A DNA stretch of 64,000 nt from Scleromitrula shiraiana (GCA_028455995.1 JABELC010000007.1:1730001-1794000), one strand, 5' to 3'. Positions 21,313-33,271 are shown, counted from the stretch's first letter. Notes: generated from the letters alone by a model not told the origin. Translations and numbers: made by a program.

Positions 21313-24300
21313 ATGCCACTATCTGGTAAGAATTGGCAAGGTATCGACTTCACAATGACGCCAAATGTTCCACCAGAGTCGGCAGACTCCTCAACTCCCC
21401 CTTCACCCATTGCGAGAAGGAGTTTGCATAGATCAACCAGTAATGTTTCGGACGAGCGAACTCCTCTACTTCAAAGTGCTGGCCGTTCTCGAATTCGACT
21501 AGGGAGCGCTATAGAGAACAATACTAGGCCACTCCTACCAAACCATCATAGTTTCTCTGGCAAGTCTTTCGATTTCTGTAGAAGATCTCTCATCGTGTCT
21601 ACAATCTCACCCGAGCTTAGCTAACTTTTACTGTGCCTAGGCAGTCAGAGTGTCAGAGGTAGTAGGCATCATAGCCGTGCAGGATCGTGGGGCCAACGTT
21701 TAGTCACAGCCTTGACCTCGGAACGACATGGACCTAAAGACCAAATGCAGGAATCCAAGAGCTCATTATATCCTGATGATAGGGTTTGGTACGATCAGTT
21801 CACCTCGACAGATTGGGTGCACGACAGTATTGCAGACGCTTACCGAGTAAAGAGCCTCCGTAGTAGAAAAGACGTTCGAGGTCGAGTCAAGGCATTCTTC
21901 GACGGAACCCAAGGCTGGATTTTGAGTGCTTTGGTTGGATTCATTACAGCAACAGTGGCATATTTCGTCGATATTTCGGAAAGTCCAATATTTGATTGGA
22001 AGGATGGGTATTGCCATAATGGGTTTTTCATCAACGAAAAGGTTCGTTAGCTTCTCCCTTATTCATCGGGCAAAAATGGGGTGGATTTTAATTCCGTCGA
22101 TTTGATTTGCAAAAGATTGCAATGTGCTCAAATGAGATGTCTGAATCGTTACAACACATCTTTCATTCATCTACTAGCCAGAATATGTACTGACTATAGG
22201 TTTAGAGATGCTGTCCAACTGGAGGTCGTTGTGATGCTTGGAAATCTTGGTCTACTTATATCCATATTCCCCATCTGAGTGAACAAGTGACCGAGTTCTT
22301 CATTTACGTTTGCCTAGTGGTCGCTTTCTCGACAGCAGCATGCTTGTTGACTCTTACAACTAAGACAGTTGTACCATCGACGTATCAGCTATGCACACTT
22401 GATGAGAATCTGGGAGCTCCTCGTTCACAACCCCCTCAGGCAACAGTTGATGGCAATACCAGTCCGAAAAATATGTCGGGATCTGAAATGGCCCAACCAA
22501 TGGTTTATTATTCTGCTGCTGGTAGTGGTGTAGCTGAAGTTCGTGTAATTCTTAGCGGCTTTGTTCTTCACGGTTTTCTTGGTTTCAGGACTCTTATTAT
22601 TAAAACCCTTGCCTTGATATTAAGTGTTGCATCAGGCTTAAGTTTGGGGAAAGAAGGACCTTTTGTTCATATTGCTACTTGTGTGGGTAATATTTCATGT
22701 CGTCTCTTTTCTAAATACGATGAGAATGATGGGAAACGCAGGGAGGTGCTGTCTGCCGCTGCCGCTGCAGGTGTAGCAGTAGCTTTCGGCGCGCCTATAG
22801 GCGGTGTTCTCTTTTCTCTGGAAGAAGTGGCATACTTTTTCCCTGCAAAAACTCTTTTCCGAACTTTCTTCTGCTGCATTACTGCTGCCCTCACACTCAA
22901 ATTTTTGAACCCATATGGTACCAACAAAATCGTTATGTTCGAAGTTCGTTACCTTACAGATTGGGAATTTTTTGAATTGGCTGCTTTCATCCTAGTCGGT
23001 ATCCTTGGAGGTGCGACTGGAGCAATTTTCATTAAAGCATCTCGATCCTGGGCTCAGTCTTTTCGAAAAATCAATATTGTAAAAAAATGGCCATTGTTCG
23101 AAGTAATGATGGTTGCTTTACTCACAGGCCTAGTCAGCTACTGGAATCCTTACACGAAAATCCCAGTTGCTAAGTTATTGTTCAATCTAGCGAGCCCTTG
23201 TGACAAAGACGGTTCAGATAATATGGGACTTTGTCCAAAAGATATTGACGAAATTTTTCCTGTGATAGGCCAGTTGGCTATTGCTTTCTTCATTAAGGGG
23301 CTTTTGACTATAATCACATTTGGTATTGTAAGTTTTTTCCCTGTCCCTCTGATGCTCAATCTCCTTCTGGTCGGCATGTCTTTCCGAACCTTTAGGATCC
23401 GGAATCCCAGTTAAGCATGAGCTACTACTAATATGAAATTTTAGAAAGTACCTGCAGGTATTTACGTGCCATCAATGGTTGTTGGTGGTCTCCTTGGGAG
23501 ACTTATTGGTCATTTGATTCAGTGGCTTGTTTTACGATTTCCTAATGCCTCACTATTTGGAGAGTGTGCTGCACATTCAAGCGGCGCATCATGTATAACT
23601 CCCGGTGTTTATGCTCTTATTGCGGCAGGATCTACGATGTGTGGCGTTACACGATTGTCGGTGACTCTAGCAGTTATTCTCTTTGAGTTAACAGGCAGCT
23701 TGGATTATGTTCTGCCATTCTCGCTTGCAGTGCTGGTATCTAAGTGGACTGCCGATTTTATGGAACCTTTAAGCATATACGTAAGAATACAAGGTCTAGT
23801 CACAATACTTTTATGATTCGCTAATATTCTCTAGGATTTATTGACAAATCTAAACGCCTATCCTTTTCTTAACAATAAGCATAAGCCTGTATTCACATCA
23901 GATCTGGCTGACATTGTTCCTCGCGTTCGTCGGGAAAGAGTTATTGATATCTCTGTCTCACCTATGATTCCCGCAAGTAGTCTGCGACTCAAACTAGAGC
24001 TTTTGCATCAGGCAGGCGAAGTTGATGGCGGTTTGCCAATCATAAGAGATGATGTCCTTGTAGGTCTGATACCTGCACCTGATTTGGAATTTGCTTTGGA
24101 CAACCTCGATGATGAGCCGGGTACATTGTGCTTGATGGCAACCGTCAATTCGTATGAGGATTCAGATGAAGAAGAGCATACTGATCCAACTGACTTTACA
24201 CCTTATATTGACCCTGTAAGTGAAGTATGGCTTCGTTGATTGATATACGCTAATAGCTATAGGCTCCTGTGGCACTCGACATTCGTTCTCCAATGGACTT

Positions 24301-24489
24301 AGTGTACGAATGTTTTGTTAAACTTGGGTTGAGATATGTTTGTGTTTTGAAAGAAGGCCGTTATGCCGGTTTGGTAAGATATACAGTCCTGAGTTGATGT
24401 CGACAAATAAACTAATTGGGATGTAGACGCATAAGAAGACGTTTGTAAAGTACATGCGGGAGTTAGAGGAGAGGGAGGGTCATATTTGA
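21313..24489 (+). CDS. CLC-type chloride channel/transporter with C-terminal CBS domains
   Basis: This is a CLC family anion transporter of the yeast Gef1 type, probably endomembrane. Exons are 21313-21559, 21641-22041, 22206-23327, 23445-23780, 23835-24215, 24263-24373 and 24427-24489, all in phase, giving 886 residues. The cytosolic N-terminus is Ser/Arg-rich with an ERTPLL dileucine-like motif. CLC signatures are GSGVAEV (322-328, in place of GSGIPEV), GKEGPFVH with gating Glu366, GAPIGGVLFSLEEVAYFFP (containing the candidate proton glutamate) and KVPAGIYVPS. The retained glutamates suggest Cl-/H+ exchange. The C-terminus has two CBS-like segments (MIPASSLRLK to APDLEFAL, and DIRSPMDLVYECF to YAGL). 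Intron 1 appears to be GC-AG (GCAAGT...CCTAG). The first ATG could instead be at 21354. It is convergent with RRP45. Confidence 0.93.
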
Positions 24490-24687
24490 TTTCTTGTTAT
24501 ATCATATTTAGCGATAGGACCGTGCATTATGGGCGGCGTTCTTGATTTAGGTCTCTTTGGAAGGAGTTTGAATATCCAATACCCTCGTGGATCTTAAGCA
24601 TTGGTATTAGCGCTTGAATTTTGAGGTTTCTGTTGGGGACAAGGGGTGGTGGCAGAGTCAACCGTACATATCAGATATAGTCATAAA

Positions 24688-25652
24688 TCATCTTGCATTA
24701 TCTGCCCTAAGTTCTGCCATAAGATCCCCCTTATCTCGTTTTTTCAAGTCTTCCTGTAACCTTTTTGATATAAAAGCGGATATCTCCTTGACTTTCTCTA
24801 ATGCAATATTCGTGCAATTTAATAAGGCAACCGCGTCTACGGAGATACCTCCAAGCTTTGCGATTTGGCAAATCTCTCCATGACGATTCATACTAATGGT
24901 GCAACTTCCTTCTCTCATTTGCTCTTCCATCAATGTGGTATCTAAGAGAGTCATCTGCTCTTCAGGTCTACCATAGAACGAGAATGATACACAGAGAGGG
25001 AAATGCAATAAGCTCAGTGGCACAGGTTCTCGCTCTGCTAACGTATAAACCGTCACAGTTTCACCCTCAGTACTCGTATCCGGTTTTCTGAAATGCTGCA
25101 ATGCGCCTATTATAGCGATACAAGAAGCATCAATCAAATTCCCATCATGCGACAAGATATGTACATCAGCGCGAACAGACCAGCATTTTTGACCAGCAAT
25201 GAGACAGAGGGATTCGGTATCGAGTGCGGAGGAACGACGGAGAGTTTTTTCGAGAAGCCGCGATAATAGTACTTCGGTTTCGGTTGGTCTGTTGGTTTCA
25301 AATGCTGGGGATGCCATAGGCGATAGCTCGGTTGTTATGGTGAAGATTCCATCGAAGGGACGATCTGGAAATGGGGTAGTTACTTCTGCTGTGATATTGG
25401 TAAGGACTCTAAAATATATGTTAGTCTTGCCGTAAATAAGAGTGCCATCACCCCACGCGATATCAATTCCGCGCATCGAAGAACCCACCTCGTCTTCCCC
25501 AACCTCACATCTGCAACACCATATTCATCACCAAATTCCAACTCCAATCCTCGGAATTGATCAAAAGATCTACCATCAATTCTCAATTTCTCCTGTAGAG
25601 CTTTCAAGAAGAATTGCTTCTCGTTGAGAGAAGGCTCTACTTCTCGAGGCAT
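24688..25652 (-). CDS. RRP45: Exosome RNase PH-like subunit Rrp45 (EXOSC9)
   Basis: Rrp45 is one of six catalytically inactive RNase PH-fold subunits of the eukaryotic exosome ring, acting in nuclear and cytoplasmic 3'-5' RNA processing. Exons are 25489-25652 and 24688-25408, with an 80-nt intron (GTGGGT donor, TTTTAG acceptor), giving 294 residues (yeast 305). Signatures are LRIDGRSFDQFR (RNase PH start), FGDEYGVADVRLGKTRVLTN across the junction, FDGIFTITTELSPMASPAFE and CWSVRADVHILSHDGNLIDA. The C-terminal RNase PH2-like part and a charged tail follow. The ATG at 25652 gives the conserved MPREVEPSLNEKQF. Its stop lies 199 bases from the CLC stop, and it is divergent from CWC15 across 460 bp. 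Confidence 0.95.
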
Positions 25653-26112
25653 CTTGACTCCTTGTTGATGCTGAAAGTATGCCTAGGTAGACTTCAGCAT
25701 GCCTCAATTCGGGGGATTTCTACTCTTGAGTGGATTCTAATAATTTTATTGCCGTAAGGCGGTGAATGATACTTAGCGCGAGGCTTCGATAATACCTGTA
25801 GCTATACCGTAATATTTTACAACATTTCTTACAAATATCTACGTCGAATTACATGTATTAAATTTTTTATAGCGTTAAGTCTCAAATTAGTTACCTAGGC
25901 AGAGGATTTAATCTTCCAAACCAAGCTTTTCGCCAGGAAATTCCAAAAAGTAGTTTTGATCATTCACAAGGCTGTCAGCCTCTCCTACTAAGTCTAGTCC
26001 TTGTTTGGTTAGAGCAGTTACTTCCTATCGCTCCTTGCGCTCCATTTTATCGTTTATCTAAGCTAAGAGCCGACAACTTATACAACCTATCACAATTACA
26101 TAGTTAAGCAAG
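25653..26112. promoter_or_regulatory. Divergent promoter between RRP45 and CWC15
   Basis: This 460-base spacer serves RRP45 (-) and CWC15 (+). It is moderately AT-rich with GCGAGGCTTCG and TTACCTAGGCAG stretches and no reading frames. No specific operator was identified. Confidence 0.5.
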
Positions 26113-27164
26113 ATGACTACCGGTAAGATTTGAGCCTTTAGCTTTTCAGGAACAACTATGCTAACAAGTCAAAAGCTCATAGACCTACTTTCGACCCAGT
26201 GAGTGTTCCGCTTTGCATCAAAGTATATCATTACGACTAACATCAGCCAGGCTGTGGGAAAAGAAGCGCAAAGAGGACCAGCTTACCATCAAAGATTACT
26301 TCCAGCACATACACAACTCAAAGTCCGGTATGATCTCCGTAATCAATTTTAAGGAATGTAAACTCAATTGATTCATAGGAAACCCGGACAAGGAGGCGAT
26401 GCAGACCACGAGGTTAGAGACTTGAGAGCAGAATTATTACAAGCCGAGGCAGCTCATTTTGCCAAAACAAGAGGAGGACCAGCACCTACCATTGAGGACG
26501 CGCAATATCAGACAAACGCATTAAAGAGACAACTCGAGAATGGTTCGGCAGAAGATGAAGAAGACCCGGAAGCTAAACGGCGGCGCATATTGGAGGAAAC
26601 TCGAGATATAGACGCGGATTCGGATGATGCTGGAGAAAGCGATAGTAGCGATGATGATAGTGATGAAGATGAAGATGAAACAGCGGAGCTTCAGCGAGAA
26701 TTGGAGAAGATTAAACGAGAGCGTGCGGAAAAGAGAGAGCAGGAGGTAAGGAGGAAATGGCTACATTTCCATGGCAATTTGCTGATTGAGATGATAGGAG
26801 CGAGAAAGACTGGCAGCAGAAGAAGCGGAACGAGAACATGATATTGCTCTTGGCAATCCTTTGCTAAACAAATCTGATTTTAACGTTAAACGAAGATGGG
26901 ATGATGATGTTATATTCAAAAATCAAGCTCGAGGGACGGAAGATAATCGCAAGAAGGAATTTGTCAATGTATGTTGTATCTTCAATTGCCGATGAGTTTT
27001 ATCTATATCTCGATTGCTAATCTTACTCTTACAGGATTTACTACGCTCCGATTTCCACAAACGATTCATGAGGTATGTTGGGATTGCCATTTTCAACTAG
27101 CAAATTAGTACATTTGGAGACCGAAGACGAAGACTAACACAAGTACAGTAAATACGTGAGATAG
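26113..27164 (+). CDS. CWC15: Spliceosome component Cwc15 (Cwf15)
   Basis: Cwc15 belongs to the Prp19/NTC-associated core of the activated spliceosome. Seven exons were reconstructed: 26113-26122, 26176-26198, 26251-26327, 26379-26745, 26801-26968, 27035-27072 and 27149-27164. All join in phase and give 232 residues. The N-terminus MTTAHRPTFDPA and RGPAYHQRLLPAHTQLKVRKPGQG are the family hallmark. An acidic/Ser middle (DSDDAGESDSSDDDSDEDED) and a helix (ELQRELEKIKRERAEKREQE) follow. The C-terminus has LGNPLL, KRRWDDDVIFKNQA and DLLRSDFHKRFMSKYVR. The first coding exon is only 10 nt and the last 16 nt. This is an unusually fragmented gene compared with its neighbours. Confidence 0.95.
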
Positions 27165-28134
27165 AGAGAACGTTTCTTTAGAGTTATTATGGCATTGCGG
27201 GTAGTGGGCATTAGGGTATTTTAGGGCGAAACTGTATTCTATACTACTGTTAATAAATAAAATTGGTTTGTTTATCCGAAGACAAGACGACGGGAGGTAG
27301 GAAGAATTATTTCGTAATTCTCGGGATCTTCGAGGCTTGAGGTACTTAAATGCAATGTAACACCTAGAATATTCTTCTTAATTCTTTTTTGGGAATCAAA
27401 TCAAGATTGATTGATACCGATATGCAACAATACATGGATAAGTAGCAGGGTTGGTTTTTACCGTACGTACTTATTAATAAGTTAACCCCACAGAGAAAGA
27501 CTCCACAACTCTTAACTCAACCCTGATTTCATCAAAACTGGCTCTGGTCTGCCTGCATTGCTGGTCTGCATTGTTGATCATCGATGACGCTCCAACGCCA
27601 TATTTTTAGTATACACTGGCAGTACATTCCAACTGTGCCACAATCTTTTGTTTGATACCAAGTTCATAACGTCAGTTTAAACATATTATATCATGATATT
27701 ATATCATGATATTATTCATTTCATTATTATTTCCATACTCCAATAGATGAGGAGAAATGATTTCATAAGATTGAATTCTGAACAATTGGTCAAGGATGAT
27801 ATCAAGGTATTTCTCCTTTTGGGCTTGATATTCAAAGCTATCCTTGTTTTCGGTATTGACGAGCTTTGTTGATTGCCAACTTCTGCCAAGCTTGGATTTC
27901 TTTTTATTCCAAGATGTATTGTTTGTAACGCAAAATACGCCATTACCCCTCCATCCACAGATCAGATTGTATCATCGATGACTTCTCGAAAAGTTATAAA
28001 TAATCTCCATCTCTCCTTTGTCTTTGTTGAATCATTAAACAAATCAATCATACATACAATCTACTCAATCTACAACTATTTACAAAATCTTCAAACAACA
28101 AATTAACAAATCAACCAAAACATAATACATCAAT
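27165..28134. other. Intergenic region upstream of the tandem-repeat protein gene
   Basis: No gene is seen. A pair of ATATCATGATAT palindromes sits at about 27690-27713. The last 150 bases form an A/C-rich leader (CATACATACAATCTACTCAA) typical of highly expressed fungal transcripts. Confidence 0.5.
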
Positions 28135-29185
28135 ATGTCTACGTACACTCAAGACGATACCTATAACACCACTGGTCGCCAGGGTGCTCCATCAAATGCC
28201 GAGAACACCTTCTCTGTAAGGCATTCATTCAACTCATTATGAACATTAGAACATCTACTTACAAACTATCTAGAACCGAGACCCTACCGAATCATTCGGC
28301 CAGAACACCAGTTCTACTGCTAGAGGAGTAGCTGGTACTGGTTCAACATTTGATGACCAGGAAGGTGGAAGATTTGGAGGATCTTCAGCTCAAGAAAACC
28401 GTGGACTCAACACTGATAACGTTGGTCGAAACAGTGAATTCGGTGGTGCAGGTGACAAGTTTGGTAGTGCTGGAGGAAACTTTGGAGGCGAGCGTGATAC
28501 ATATGGTAGCGGTGACAGATCCTATGGAGATAACACCTCATCTGGATTGGGCGATACCACTAGATCTGGATATGGAGACAACACCACCTCTGGTCTTGAC
28601 AGCTCTCGATCTGGACTCGGCGGATCTTCAGGTTTGGACAGTACTTCTCGATCAGGCTATGGGGACAACACCACATCTGGACTTGACAGCTCCAGAACTG
28701 GCTATGGAGACAATACCACTTCAGGCCTCGATAGCTCAAGAACCGGATATGGAGATAACGCCACCTCAGGTCTTGATAGCACCTCCCGCACAGGACAAGG
28801 ACAGTACACCACCGGTACATCAGACCTCGACGATACATCTCGCACCGGATATGGTGATAACAAGACCTCCAGCGGAGGATTCGGCAGTAACACCGAATCA
28901 TACGGTACTCGCGATACCACCTCAGACACATATGGCACCGATAACAAATATGGATCAACCGGTACCACTGGAACAACTGAAACAACCGGTAGACACGAGA
29001 GACATGAGCACGACCAGAGCGGCCACACTGGTAAATCAGGCGATTCCAAGATTGGCAAGGTGGTGGAGAAGGCAGGACATGTCCTCAAGAATGAGGGTAT
29101 AGTTGAGAAGGGACAGGCAAAGCGTGCCGCTGCTGGTAATCAGGAATTTACCAGTGAAACCAGTGGAAGTACCAACAACTACTAA
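28135..29185 (+). CDS. Intrinsically disordered Gly/Ser/Thr-rich tandem-repeat protein, stress-protein-like
   Basis: Exons are 28135-28215 and 28274-29185 (58-nt intron, GTAAGG donor, CTATCTAG acceptor), giving 330 residues. The start has a typical A-rich leader and reads MSTYTQDDTYNTTGRQGAPS. Residues about 60-270 consist of diverged 15-residue units (consensus SGYGDNTTSGLDSSR). They lack hydrophobic cores and contain almost no Cys or Trp. The C-terminal module KIGKVVEKAGHVLKNEGIVE followed by KGQAKRAA is an amphipathic helix seen in several small fungal stress or conidiation proteins and recalls CsbD-like sequences. The role is not known; a hydrophilic stress or desiccation protectant is an inference. 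Because the repeats are multiples of 3, other frames are also open across them but are shadows. Confidence 0.85.
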
Positions 29186-31155
29186 ACGAAATGATCACGA
29201 ATGGCACGGGCTCGGACTAATTGGGTTAACTTAAGCATGCGTGGGATTGTTTATTGGTTGGGATTTGTATTATAGTCTTTTTTGATAAGCTATTACCGTA
29301 CTCTAATGATATGATACTTATGACTTAATTCCTTCGAGCTGTTGAAATTCTGAATGTCCGTTCAATTGATAGACAATTACCAAATGTATCATACAGAAAT
29401 TTATATTTATGAAGTCAATGAAGTTGTATCAATGTTTTGAGATATACTTACAATAGTTTAATTCCATCACTCAATGATCTTTCCTTCTTCCTATCCTGCA
29501 CCTTTTAATTCTATGAAAATTTCATTGACGAATTCATCAATATTACCAAACAATAGATATTCTTCACACAGTAGGAAGTAGTTGAATGGCTGATGGTCTC
29601 AGTTCAGATAGATTGATACAAGAATTCTTTGGATGTTACTCACTATTTTCAGTTGGGATCAAATTAACCTATATTTGCGCGGGAAATTGATTTCCTCTTC
29701 TGTCACATAAATTAAAGATCTCGAGTGCGTATGGTAATATGACGCGAACTATATTGATTGCCTCCATACTAGACGTGAACTGATGTGTTATTTGGCAAGG
29801 TGTTTTGTATCAAGAAGATGGTGAGGAATAGGGAAATGAGTATTGATTTGATTTGAAAGAAGAAAATTGGAATGAATGGGAGGAAGAATAATTCAATCAA
29901 GGGAAAATTACAAAGGTCTTCGTCCGATGAAAATGTAATTCGTTTTCTTTATTTTGATACATCTTTCCAAATGCAAAGAAAGAACTGGCTGACCAAGTAT
30001 AGTTAGAATTCAGGCAGTGTAAGGAATGATTGGACTTACCCAGTGGATTCATCAGGAAAGTGCCCAGGTGGTAGTGGTAAGATTTGGTAATAGGTCGACG
30101 ATGAAATAGTTGTTTATTTGAATGGGGAAGGCATGAGTGTAAGTGTATTAGCAGAGTCATTCGTAACATGATTGAGAGTGAGAATGAATGGAAGATACAT
30201 ATATATGTAGAGAATAAATAAGATAGTTGATGAATTCAATTAGTTTTTGTTTATTATGCATACGAGATTGATAAAAAGTTCCTTGGTCGTCACCGACATG
30301 ATTGATTGTTCAATTGGCTAGTATTTGTCGGGAGAACGAGGTGTTGAAGTCCCAAAGACGAGTAGACTTAGAGTAAATACCAAGGGCCTTTAGTAAGGCG
30401 CGGTCACGGTGGACATCAAATCAATCCAAGAACCAAATATTACCTACAACCAATCTAATACCTTCATATACACTTGTAATAGAACATAGAGTAATATACT
30501 AATATGTGCCCTTTAGGAACTAAGTTGAAAGATCAAAGTGTTTTTAGGCAACTTGTAAAAAATCTATGACACTGGAAAAAATGTGGAGGGGAAAGATAGC
30601 ACGTATACCTAATTTGAGCCATACTCTGAATTGCAATACTTTCAGAAGTATTTATATATTGCGGGCTCGAACCCAGGCTATCAGAGCTATCTATAGTTTT
30701 CATCCAATCGAGAGACAATTTTCACCGAATTCAAATAGTAGCCGCTCTCCAATATCAGCATATTCCAACTCAACTATTACCTTAATTCCCCTCCACTCGC
30801 CCGCCTCGCACGCTCGGCAGGCTGGAACCAATTCTCTAGCCAACAAGCGCCTCTGCTCCATCACCATTGTAACCACTTCTTATAGACCCATCCAAGCCTA
30901 AGAGTACAAATATAGAAAGTTAACCATCAACAGCAATATACATGATAGATCGATAAATCGATTGAAATAGTTGACTAATCTTCGTTGTGCCTACTATTCG
31001 TATCCCTTTTTTCGCCAAACTCATAAGTGACGTTACCCCCAGCTTAATACTTCAATGAAGATGATGGGAAAAATGTGGACTTGACTCCTTTCCCAAGCAC
31101 GAGTTGTTGAATAATATACATATATACGTCAGTTGGATGTTCATATTTCGAACAG
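29186..31155. other. Gene-poor region downstream of the tandem-repeat protein gene
   Basis: No supported gene is present. A terminus of the dispersed element (CGAGCTGTTGAAATTCTGAA) begins at 29335 and degenerates after about 70 bases. A 111-codon ATG-initiated frame at 30566-30901 has no recognisable features. A GGGCTCGAACCCAGGC motif at about 30661-30676 resembles a tRNA T-arm, but no complete tRNA folds around it. Confidence 0.5.
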
Positions 31156-31235
31156 ATGATTATAAATAAGTTAACTCAAGGCCATTTGAATATCCACTGC
31201 ATATCTTTTCAAAGTATAATCTTTATTCTGTGTTT

Positions 31236-31760
31236 ACCGCCGATCTTCAGCAATAACAACCTTATCAAGGTATGCAACCTGGTCAAGAAGGTGGTTCTTC
31301 TGCGCCTTTTTCTCAGCAAGATGCTGGTGTTGAAGGCTCTTCCGGAAGTGTTACTAGTGATGCCAAGATTGAACGGACATTTAGAAACAGATCAACTCAA
31401 GACACCCAATGCAAAATCCTCCATAGTTGGAAGACTGAATCTAATTTTCTTAACAGAAACTTGATCGACTGTGATTTGGTATCTTGATGACCTCATTGAA
31501 GACTATCCATAACAACAAAAGTATGAGGCCATTATTCAAACTGTATCTAAAATCATCCTCTCAAATCAGACTGGCTCCTCTTCATCATACCCATTCTGCT
31601 TCAGATCTAGAAAATGATTAGAACTTGACGCCACATTTACCACACTTTACGATCAGATTACCGGTGTTGTATGTGTTTCTGGAACCCGTTCGATAGAGGA
31701 AGTTTCTTTACATCCAGAAGATGATGAAAATACAGCTAATTCATTTTCTGATGTTCATTC
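31236..31760 (+). pseudogene. Unrecognised gene relic with several in-frame stops
   Basis: A protein-like frame reads CAG CAA then TAA and continues QPYQGMQPGQEGGSSAPF, with SDAKIERTFRNRSTQ, and later, in a different frame, KIILSNQTGSSSSYPFCFRS, LDATFTTLYDQITGVVCVS and SIEEVSLHPEDDEN. The frame is interrupted by the early TAA (probably a mutated glutamine codon), by stops near 31485-31500 and by a TGA/TAG pair near 31615. It abuts an element copy at 31734. The Gln/Gly-rich start and ordered tail suggest a real former gene. The family is not recognised. Confidence 0.45.
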
Positions 31761-31943
31761 AAAACACAGACAATGAGATACATTTTGAATCATATATGTT
31801 TAAATGTCTATGTAAATTCTAGATATTTAAACATTTCTTTTTTAATTCGTCTTGATTCTCTGAGTTGAACATAGATATTCAGTATTAATATTTATATGTG
31901 ATTGTCCATCAGTTAACTGGACATTCAAAAACTGAATAGCTCG
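31734..31943. mobile_element. Inverted-repeat element copy
   Basis: The left end AGCTAATTCATTTTCTGATG and the right end GGACATTCAAAAACTGAATA followed by GCTCG match the termini of the 8718-8948 element. The internal sequence again has ATGTCTATGTAAA/TAAACATT-type palindromic units. Length is about 210 bp. Confidence 0.65.
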
Positions 31944-32039
31944 AACTCTGACTGTAATCATATCAGTCGTCGATTACTCGACTTGGCTTCCTTGGTTCCC
32001 CTTTTTGGAGGAGCAATAAATAAGCGATTTTTGATATAC

Positions 32040-32477
32040 ACTGGAGAGTTTAGTAATTCAATTAAAATTATTTTGATTATCTACTTTCTCATTAAATAAT
32101 GAAAGGAGTTAAATTGTTGATACCAGATTAATCTATATAGCTATATAATTATCCCAACATAAAAGAAACAATATAAATCTTCAATTATCTAAAATTGAAA
32201 TAAACAATATAATACTTCGGTTATCTTAAATCAAAGCATACAATACAATTCTTCAATCAGCATGTGGGATATAACATGGAGTCATGAATCAATACACTCT
32301 CCAATAATATGAGCTCATCAGCATCTTTTGGTATCCTTCAGCGGTAAAGTTCAAATCTCTTGTCATAGCGATGAGCAAGACTCTCTTCAGACAATATTCG
32401 GCGGGATAGATAATGAAATGCAGCAAGAATATATGTCAAAGAGGAAGGAGTCGAATTTATAATAAATTTAGTGTTTA
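32040..32477. other. AT-rich spacer, no gene
   Basis: This AT-rich sequence has loosely repeated AATATAAATCTTCAATTATC and CAATATAATACTTCGGTTAT phrases (32170-32260), suggesting an old tandem duplication. No gene is visible. Confidence 0.4.
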
Positions 32478-33060
32478 TCTAGCTGTTCGAATTCCGAATG
32501 TCCATTCGGGATATAGATATTAAAATGCTTTTTGAATAATATGTTTTTAAATGTCTGTTTATATTACAGACATTCAAGTATTTTTCTTGCCAAATGATTA
32601 TGACTGTTTGTATTAAATGTAGAAGTTAGTATTTATCGAGTTGTCCAAACTCTGAATGTCCTGTCCAGATCTAGACATTCAAATGCTTTTTGGGTAATGT
32701 ATATATGAATGTCTAGTCATACTAGAGACATTCAAGAATTTCTTTTGCTAAATCATCATGATTGTTCGAATTGAATATAAATATCCAATATTATCTAGAT
32801 GAGATTGATTGATGATTGTCCATTATTTGAACAGACATTTAGGATTTCAATAGCTTGTATCAAGCCAATTCATTTTTTAATGTCTATTCGAAAAGTAAAC
32901 ATTAAATACATTTGAACAAATTAATTTTGAATATCTGTTTGAAAGATAAACATTTAAATGCATTTGGAACCAATTCATTTTGAATTTCTATTTTAAATAG
33001 AGATATTCAAATGTTTTTACATCAAGTTTGTTTCAGACGATCAAAATATGACATTATCCA
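32478..33060. repeat. Tandem or nested cluster of the dispersed inverted-repeat element
   Basis: At least three termini occur in succession: AGCTGTTCGAATTCCGAATG (about 32480), CGAGTTGTCCAAACTCTGAA (32637), and the right end TCAATAGCTTG at about 32847-32857 followed directly by a new left end, CAAGCCAATTCATTTTTTAA (32861). Between them are palindromic units with ACATTCAA/TTGAATGT arms. Copies appear to have inserted next to or into one another. Confidence 0.6.
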
Positions 33061-33271
33061 GTCTGATATCAAACAATCAAGCTATCTCAATTGTCAAGCA
33101 TATGTTAAAGAGTTAAAACCAGCCAATTCAAGTTTCAAGAGTATTTCAATCCTTAATTCAATATGTTTCTCCTTGAATGTGTTTCTAAGTATATAGAGGT
33201 AATGTATAAATTATATTCTGTCCTAAACCACCCAAAGAACTCCCAATAAACAACCCCCTCATCCCAAGAAT

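Noticed and set aside
28350..29102. Long open frames in the other forward frame and on the minus strand across the tandem-repeat gene
   Set aside because: They arise because the 45-bp repeat is a multiple of three and lacks stops in several frames. Only the frame joined to the first exon has a proper start and C-terminal module.
30655..30690. GGGCTCGAACCCAGGC, tRNA T-arm-like
   Set aside because: No acceptor, D or anticodon arms at the right spacing on either strand; at most a tRNA-derived relic.
30566..30901. 111-codon ATG frame
   Set aside because: No recognisable motif, and an opposite-strand frame over part of it looks equally plausible.
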